NCBI GenBank assembly: GCA_001600455.1 | Contig: BCKC01000002.1 | Coordinates: 3,052,171 to 3,116,170 of the forward strand | Direction of reading: 5' to 3' | From: Endocalyx cinctus | Taxonomy: Eukaryota > Ascomycota > Sordariomycetes > Amphisphaeriales > Apiosporaceae | Length of the DNA stretch: 64,000 bases | Part shown: in pieces, positions 57,649-64,000 of the stretch | Layout: the number at the start of each line of letters is the position of its first letter | How positions within the stretch are numbered: the first letter of the stretch is position 1 | Position numbers and translations under genes: made by a program | The notes under the pieces: model-generated | Told to the model about the DNA's origin: nothing | Seen by the model: the letters and a program-made list of their open reading frames with translations, nothing else | Databases searched by the model: none

Positions 57649-59280
57649 ATGCGAGTTCCAGTCGGTCGTGTGACCTTGTATAACCAAAAAGAGAGTTTCG
57701 GCTCTCAAAATGATACTGACAGATACGTATATTCATCACAAGAACCGGCGACAGACAACAGGGTACCCATGCCGCCTGACGTTAGACAGCAAAACGAAAG
57801 TATCACCTACGTCCAGCCGAGGTTCGAGTGCGAATATTTCGGTTTCCTGCCAGAAAGGCCTAAACCATACCCGTATCAAACGACTGCTTCAATAGTAATG
57901 CCACAGAATACTCCCCACATCCATCCTAGAGAGTATCGTAAACAGCCTGGCCAACAACATTCTCCTCCGAAGTATCGTTATCATACATTTGACACCTTTG
58001 ACTGTGGCTGCCCACCCTCTCGCCCTCATAATCTTCAGCTCAGAGGATCGTGTTATTGGGGACCATCTACTGATAATAGCGGGTACTATGACTTTAAGCA
58101 ATCCATAGACTCGTTGCCTGCATACAGTCCTACGTCAAGCTCGGAATCGTGCTGCGTCCACGCATATTGCGACTGTAGACCGGACCTCATCCATCATCAT
58201 AATGGATGTGACAATATCTACCAAGCCGTAAAGATTCGCGGAGGGTCGATGAATGTGCCAAACTGGTCTCCTACCGAAGAACGCCCGGATGGAACCGTAG
58301 TGGAAGAGCAGGAATGTACGTGCCAGTCCCAGGAAACTTGCAGCATTCCGCCAACTTATTCCTCTTTGGTTAATGATGATTCATTTCGATCTACATTCTC
58401 TGGGCTCACAGTCAGAGAAAGCAACGAGAATTGTCCGTTAAACCCACACTACGCACCAGACCAGCGCTGCCAATACTGTCAATCTGACAACTCCTCTCCT
58501 GAACCATACGCGGAAGCAATAGCTATCATCGATGACACTAATAAACCGCCACCACACCCGCGTCCTGAGCAGCAGCAGAACCCAGCCTACGACTATGATT
58601 TCTGGCGCTTCAACTACTACAATTCCCACTCTGAACCCAGTCCTCCCTTAAACATCGTCTATCAGCCATGGTATTCGCCCTTATCCAGGCTTCCGGAAGA
58701 TACGCTGACCGCCTCGGTCTCCAGGCCGCCAACCGGCGGCTACAACACCCGCGGCGGCGGTAATTCTCATCATTATTATTCCCAATACGACTCGCCGCTC
58801 TTCCTCCGACACGGCAGGTCGCCGCTACGTCAGGTCACGTTCGCGCGGGAGTTGACGCAGGAGCAGCCAAGAACGCGCGGTCGACATCGTGCCTGCTCTG
58901 GAAGGCCGATACGCGACGGAGAGGCCGGGTCGGCGTTGGCAGGAGGGCTAGATCCCGGCGCTTCGGAGACGGAGATCGAATCGCAGGTGATCGAGGACGA
59001 TTCCTGCGAGAGTTCTCTCGGTGATTATTGGCCCGACGAAGACGAAGATGACAACGCGGAGGCAGATATAAAAACCGTGGTTTCGTACGAGACGGCCACC
59101 GCACTGGATGACGTCGGTGAAGATGGGGAGAGCGAGGTGCGAGCGGAGGGGAATAGGGGGGATGCGACGACGGTGACAGAAGTTGCGGAGCAGGGTTTGG
59201 ATGGCGGGTGGGTGTCTATTACTCCCGATACGCATACGCATACCTTAGTCCATGTAACCGGAGACTTACTGTCGGACTAG
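57649..59280 (+). CDS. Cysteine/histidine/tyrosine-rich fungal orphan protein
   Basis: Single open frame of 543 aa from the ATG at 57649; an upstream in-frame TTG is not a credible start. No family recognised. The sequence has spaced cysteine groups: CEYFGFLPERPKPYPYQ, DCGCPPSRPHN, RGSCYWGP, ESCCVHAYCDCRPDLIHHH, ECTCQSQETC, then a tidy pair CPLNPHYAPDQRCQYCQ. These could bind zinc. Tyr, Pro, Ser and Gln are abundant. A basic segment (RQVTFARELTQEQPRTRGRH) precedes an acidic C-terminal tail (DYWPDEDEDDNAEADI) that ends with a Thr/His-rich stretch. It sits tandem to another Cys/His-rich orphan, 0.85 kb away on the same strand, which hints at a related or co-regulated pair. The frame's length and amino-acid pattern support it being real; the function is unknown. 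Confidence 0.7.
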   Translation: MRVPVGRVTLYNQKESFGSQNDTDRYVYSSQEPATDNRVPMPPDVRQQNESITYVQPRFECEYFGFLPERPKPYPYQTTASIVMPQNTPHIHPREYRKQPGQQHSPPKYRYHTFDTFDCGCPPSRPHNLQLRGSCYWGPSTDNSGYYDFKQSIDSLPAYSPTSSSESCCVHAYCDCRPDLIHHHNGCDNIYQAVKIRGGSMNVPNWSPTEERPDGTVVEEQECTCQSQETCSIPPTYSSLVNDDSFRSTFSGLTVRESNENCPLNPHYAPDQRCQYCQSDNSSPEPYAEAIAIIDDTNKPPPHPRPEQQQNPAYDYDFWRFNYYNSHSEPSPPLNIVYQPWYSPLSRLPEDTLTASVSRPPTGGYNTRGGGNSHHYYSQYDSPLFLRHGRSPLRQVTFARELTQEQPRTRGRHRACSGRPIRDGEAGSALAGGLDPGASETEIESQVIEDDSCESSLGDYWPDEDEDDNAEADIKTVVSYETATALDDVGEDGESEVRAEGNRGDATTVTEVAEQGLDGGWVSITPDTHTHTLVHVTGDLLSD

Positions 59281-59395
59281 AGGAATGAGCTACTGATGAT
59301 CAATACATTTTACCGAGTAGGCTCACCTAGGGTATTGGCCTGCCTAGCGAATATGCATGAAACAGTCTTTTCACAACGTTGAGGAGAGAGAAGAT

Positions 59396-59448
<53 letters not shown>

Positions 59449-59832
59449 GCTTCAGATAGTCGAATTAACAATCTTCAACCAAGGAGCGAATATCTAATAA
59501 ACATTCTATGAGTCTAATATTCCCATCTATCTTGGTCAGTCTACCGAGTATCCATATCCGGTCGAAATACAATTTTCCAATACCAGTTTATTAACCCAAT
59601 GAACCGTCTGTTGATACAAATCAAACCCGTGTTTTTTCCCACCTCTATTTAATTGTTTTCTTCCTTTGAATAAAGAAGAGGAAAGAACAAAATAAAAACA
59701 GTTTCTACCTTTTCAAAAACTAGGTAGGCCATTTACAAACATCTCAGCAGATTCTATGTTCAAGACTTTTTGAGATAGCATCTTTCTCTATGGCTTCTCA
59801 TCCGAAGCATTACCGACATTAACCCGACGGTT
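59281..59832. other. Intergenic region between convergent genes with a long G tract
   Basis: 552 bp between two stop codons. The only notable element is the G52 tract. Confidence 0.5.
59396..59447. repeat. Homopolymer (G)52
   Basis: Fifty-two consecutive G on the plus strand, preceded by GAGGAGAGAGAAGAT. It lies about 115 bp downstream of the stop of the orphan gene at 57649-59280, so the transcript could carry a G-only tract in its 3' untranslated region. Length in the assembly is uncertain. Confidence 0.97.
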
Positions 59833-61465
59833 CTACTTCCCGCCCTTCTGTCTATCCTTCTTGTCCGTGTGGATCGAGTAAAAGGTGCTCTCAAAGATGT
59901 TCGGGATGCGAACGACGCGCTGCGGGACGCGCTCCTCGACCCGGTACGTCTCGCCGCGTTCGTTGGCGCGCCGGGCCTCGAGGCCGGCGACGCTCGCGAC
60001 CCGGGAGAAGTCGCCCGCGATGCCCGACGGCGGCTCCGGGTAGAGCTCGTAGAAAGGATAGCCGGCGTCCGCGTACGATTGGGCGTCGATCGGCCGCTGC
60101 GGCGGCGCCGAGCCCGTGACGTTTTGAAAGGAGGCCGTGTCCAGCACCTGCACGGGGATGATCACCGACGCTTCCGTGTCCCATTGCCACTCGGGGTGGC
60201 GGTCTCGCACGATCGATTGCTCGATGAGGCCGCCGGCCGCGATGGCTACGGCTTTTTTACGTTGTAACGGATGTTAGCGTTCGCGTGCATATCAAAAGGG
60301 GGGAGGGGACATGTTTTATTTTACGGCATGATTGCAATGGCATGAGGGTGGTAAAAGAAAAGAACGAGAATATGCACCTTTCGACGCGCGCGCGCACATC
60401 CCTCCGGCCGACAAGTCTCCGAATGACACCGGCTTCGTGTTGCGAAGATCAAGAACGGTATCGGGTTGGAAGTAAGAATCGCCCAGCTTAGCGCTATCTT
60501 CGATGTTGAGGAAGGTCGACGAGCTTCGAGAGTATTCGGTCAAGTCCTGGGCCTTGGGCGGAATTCCGAAATAATCCTGGATGACGACCTTGAGGTCGGC
60601 CCAGGTGCTCTGGTCGGTGATCCCTTCCAGCGCGAGGTCGATCACCTCGGTCGTGACCTCGTCGCTCTGGTAGTCGATGTAGCGAACCTCCAGCTCGGTC
60701 GGCACGGATCTCCGGATCGGGACGACCTCGATCTGCAAGCCGCCGACGCGGTCTTCGCCGGCGACCTGGGCCTCGACCGAGAAGCCGGACCCGCGGGGCT
60801 GCGCGACGAACTGGCGAGTCCGGCCGTCCTCGCACGCGATCCCGTCGAGCCAGTACTGGCCCGGGACGACCACGTAGTCCTGCTCGGTCTTCCGGGCCCG
60901 CGTCATCGCCGCTCTGAGGTCCGCGACGCCGCGGGCGTCGGCCGGGTACCGGTTCGCGGGGACGCCGCTGACGGCGTTGATGCCGCCCACGTTGACGCGG
61001 ATGGCGAACGGCAGCGCGGCCTGGAAATTGATCCACATGGCCTCCCGCTGGTACATGGGGAAGAATAGGCCGCCCGCGCTGGTCATATCTTGCGGGAGTT
61101 TGCTCTTGTAATCCTACAAGGGGGAAAGCAGGGGAAGCACGAAAAAAAAAGTCAGTTCATGGATACTGTTTTGTTGCATTTCAAAAAGATATCTATCTCA
61201 TATTCTGTTGTTAACTAACCTGAACTTTATACAATGGAAACTCGCCGAGGCCGGGAGGGAGAGAGTTTGTGTAGTCGTTGTCTGGGACGCGGATGGTTCG
61301 ATGGAAGGTGATGGTCAAGGCATTTTTGACGTTACCGAAGGCCATACGAATGGCGGATGAGTGGTGTTGAGCTCTGAGGGATCTGAATTCAGACAACTCA
61401 TTTAGGGGAGGGCAACTTGCTTCACGCATACATTCTATTTCGTTTTCTAGGTGTCCTATAGCCAT
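59833..61465 (-). CDS. Conserved protein of unknown function
   Basis: Three exons, 61465-61220, 61113-60378 and 60251-59833, all in phase, giving 466 aa. It begins with a short helical segment, then a conserved globular block: ALTITFHRTIRVPDNDYTN, LPPGLGEFPLYKVQ, DYKSKLPQDM, GGLFFPMYQREAMWINFQAA, PFAIRVNVGGINAVSG, QDYVVVPGQYWLDGIA, RQFVAQPRGSGFSVEAQVAG and GGLQIEVVPIRRSVP. These read as a compact beta-rich domain. I recall similar sequences in filamentous fungi and actinobacteria annotated only as hypothetical, which would make lateral transfer a possibility; that is memory, not a search. No signal peptide or membrane span is evident. The exon sequences are GC-rich and cast long antisense frames. 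The last acceptor is unusual (an A-rich stretch then AAG). Confidence 0.82.
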
Positions 61466-62880
61466 GATGACACTTGTGATAAAAGGGGATACGTTTTAAA
61501 AATATATTTTATGTTGGTGAATTGTAAGGATACACTTTTGATCTTCTGAAGCTTGATGAAAATGATCCCTTCCAACCCAAGTTCGATTATAATGATCACT
61601 ATTTAAACCTTTCTCAGAGAGCAATATCAACATACCGTCACTTCACCTACAATGTATAAACTCATTCTACGAGACAGACGCAAACCCAAACATGCTATTC
61701 AGCATCTAGAGATGCAAGAGTGTCTCCTAATCTTGTCAGGCCATGAAGGAAATAGTATTTAGACAAGAATATGAACACAGGTCACTGTCTAGTAGGAGAA
61801 CCGGATTTCTATCCGATTTGGAGTAGTTTGTTTATCGTCTTGAACATCTCCAAAACTGCTCAACAAAGATTTCATAAGGGTCACGGACGGTTAGGCACAT
61901 CTCGGTTAGACCATCAATCAACGGTGCTAAAATAAACATAAAAAAAATTTACATGTGCGTTTCAGGATAGGTGCTAGGTAGTGTAGATCCTGTCGGGAGA
62001 TAGACTGATAATGACCTACTTTGAGAACCTCTGCGTTTCAGAATTAGTCGTCTTCCGACACACGACAAAGAATCAAAACAGAAACGGTCAATATCGATAT
62101 CATGCGAGGGGATATTGTACGACATACGGGGTGTTAATACCGGCGATGTTTAAAGGTTACGCCAAGACGGCGGCCACGAGTGTTAAGCTTTGCCAAGCAT
62201 CGACAGAACGAACAAACAAGCAATTCTTGGAGATACTTGGCGATGAAATGACGAAAGGCTTAAAATATGTTTAGTTCTTGGGGAATTTAGTTGATTCTTA
62301 TTTTTTTCTCATTGAAAAGTTTGGATATCTAGCGATAGGAAGAATAGGTAGGATGATACGCGTTTCATGATATTCGCCATCTCTTGCCCCAAGAATAAGA
62401 GAGACCCAGACCCTCCGAAGAAATATGATATACGCCTTTAAGTAATTCATAGTAAGTTACCGAATGGGCTTAGTCTCTTTCCAAATAAGTATATGTGAAT
62501 TCTGGGCAGTGGGCAGGACTTTACATACGGCCGCTGTGGCGTCTGATTGATAATATTCATGCAGGGAATAATATCAAGTACCCTACTGCGCAGTACATCA
62601 AATGTAGGACTCGGGAAGTTTAGGGTTCATCGTAGTAGTTGTTTTCATTGAACCGGCAACTGGAGATGTGATCATGCCGGTACGGAATAGGTACTTGCAG
62701 GGCGTGTTGCATTTTCAAGCATACTCTCTCCATCCTTTTACCTTCTTCTTATTACGTTTTACATCCTTTTTTTCTGGTTGTATTGATTGGAATTGAGATG
62801 GGATTTAAGCGATGGAGTAGACGATCGGTGGTTAATGAATGATCGCTTTAATTATCTATTTAGTTGGAGGGAAGATGACT
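61466..62880. other. Gene-free stretch
   Basis: Upstream flank of the conserved hypothetical gene and further noncoding DNA. The plus-strand frame at 62011-62274 (87 aa) has no recognisable features and no splice partners. Confidence 0.45.
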
Positions 62881-63140
62881 TACTACTTAGTGTACCCTAT
62901 ACGTGCCTAGGTACTTAAGTACATATAGTTATACGTATTATTCCAGTATAAGTAAGTGTAAATATACCCGTTAAGCACCTACCTACTTAGGTACTTAGTA
63001 CCTAATGCAGTACTTAATAGGTATTATAAGTATAAGGCAATTAAGCACTTAGCATGACTCAATACTTACCTTTAACACAAATCCATTATATACAGTACAT
63101 ACCTAGTCTACTTAAGTACTTAAAGTTATACTAGATAGTT
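62881..63140. repeat. Block of degenerate TAGGTACTTA/TACCTAAGT words
   Basis: About 250 bp densely filled with variants of TAGGTACTTAAGTAC and TTAGTACCTA, including the perfect 12-bp palindrome GTACTTAAGTAC at 62911-62922. Shorter blocks of the same words occur near 5125-5160, 31140-31215, 42867-42907 and 53072-53097, always between genes. The pattern has no fixed period, so it is neither a microsatellite nor a simple tandem repeat. Confidence 0.6.
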
Positions 63141-63519
63141 AAAAAAAAAAAAAAAAAGAATTCAAAAACCAATACCTACGTCTTCTCTGTGTTTAATTTA
63201 TTTAGTAAGTAAGTAGAGTATTATCTACAGTGTCTTCTTCCTTTTACGTATACGCCGTAAACATGCAGATAAAAATGCATGTGATATCTTCTCGAAATTC
63301 AAGCGCTGTCCACTGTACATATATTTAACTGTGAAGAGATAGAGAGAGAGTATAGGTACTAATTATACCACTATATAGTATAATATACACTAAGTACTCG
63401 GTAGTATAGGTACATCTCTAGTGTTAATACAGTAGATGCATACCTACATATAGCGTAGTTCAACGTTTTTTTCTCCACTCCAACTTTACTGATTTGGTAC
63501 TAATCTTGTAATATACCTT

Positions 63520-64000
63520 GTAACCTCTTTTTTTTAATCACCAAAAAGCAACACTCTCCTAACAAATTTAGGGACAAAACTTAACCAATCCCTACTCTCC
63601 AGGCCCCCCCCCCCTTACCCCCCAAATCCCCCCAATCGTATTGCTAATCTGACTCTCTGACTTTGACCCAGACCCAGCTCAGTTAAGCCAGGTTTAGCAT
63701 CCCCCCCCCCAATCCACTTTCATCTCAATCAATCAATTACTTTCACTTCTCCCCCAAATTTCTCCTACCGATACAATTTCTACTGATCTCCCTTGCTTTT
63801 TCGTTCACTTCTGCTAGTTCTACAAACCCAAGACTTCTTCGCTCGGCGCCCAGCCCTTCAGTTCTTTTCTCTACAGAACAATTCAATCCAATCCCCGCTA
63901 CTATTTGCTAACAATCAATAAAATCGTATCGTGATAATAAACTTTTATATCTAGTTCAATATATTCTTTTCGGAGGATAATATACAACGGGAAGACGCGA
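63520..64000 (+). promoter_or_regulatory. C/T-rich probable 5' flank of a gene beyond the right edge
   Basis: The plus strand becomes pyrimidine-rich with C runs (near 63603-63627 and 63701-63711) and CTTCTC/TCTCC words, then AATCAATAAAATCG-type sequence. This looks like the promoter and 5' leader common upstream of fungal genes read rightward. No start codon with an open frame lies inside the window, so this is only a suggestion. Confidence 0.35.

Noticed and set aside
60466..61068. 200-aa plus-strand frame opposite the conserved hypothetical gene
   Set aside because: Shadow frame; the sense strand has consistent splice sites and conserved blocks.
62011..62274. 87-aa plus-strand frame near the right edge
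   Set aside because: No family features, and no neighbouring splice sites extend it.
1..64000. CRISPR arrays, integrated bacteriophage or bacterial operons
   Set aside because: The DNA is clearly fungal with spliced genes; no spaced direct repeats of CRISPR type were seen.

Overview
The window is nuclear DNA of a filamentous ascomycete (Pezizomycotina, most likely Sordariomycetes; the order is not determinable by eye). The evidence is short GT-AG introns of about 50-260 nt, AT-rich intergenic DNA full of A/T homopolymers, GC-rich coding exons, and protein families typical of this group (NoxR, a fungal SEC12, a chitin deacetylase with hevein-type modules, patatin-like lipase). I rebuilt 18 protein-coding genes by joining reading frames at consensus splice sites and checking phase. 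I saw no tRNA, rRNA, CRISPR array or intact transposon.

Layout. 0.5-8.4 kb: Rictor/Ste16 (TORC2) and NoxR (NADPH-oxidase regulator), both on minus. 8.4-13.3 kb: no gene, with a 44-G tract. 13.3-17.8 kb: the SOD1 copper chaperone (minus) diverging from mitochondrial ribosomal protein uL13m (plus), then urate oxidase (minus). 19.7-22.2 kb: chitin deacetylase with four chitin-binding modules. 24.5-28.5 kb: a head-to-head pair of DUF5672-type membrane proteins sharing an intron position. 29.0-30.9 kb: SEC12. 31.5-38.0 kb: an intradiol ring-cleavage dioxygenase and two divergent Rieske-oxygenase-like genes. 38.3-42.5 kb: patatin-like lipase and SAR1, the GTPase that SEC12 activates. 43.7-46.1 kb: an acidic protein of unknown function. 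46.1-52.1 kb: no gene. 52.1-61.5 kb: ATP synthase delta subunit, two cysteine-rich orphan proteins, a 52-G tract and a conserved protein of unknown function. The last 2.5 kb holds a TAGGTACTTA-rich block and a C/T-rich stretch that looks like the 5' flank of a gene beyond the right edge.

Most of the genes are housekeeping and functionally unrelated. The exception is 31.5-38.0 kb. One gene there (33865-35116) keeps the mononuclear-iron site of a Rieske oxygenase but lacks the [2Fe-2S] cluster ligands. Its divergent neighbour (36466-37960) keeps a perfect Rieske cluster motif behind a membrane anchor but has lost the mononuclear-iron ligands. Together they carry exactly one complete set of cofactor sites, share one promoter region with a CGG-N-CCG dyad, and lie next to an intradiol dioxygenase that would cleave a diol product. 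I propose a split, two-protein Rieske oxygenase as the main candidate for a new system. This is inference from motifs, not demonstrated.
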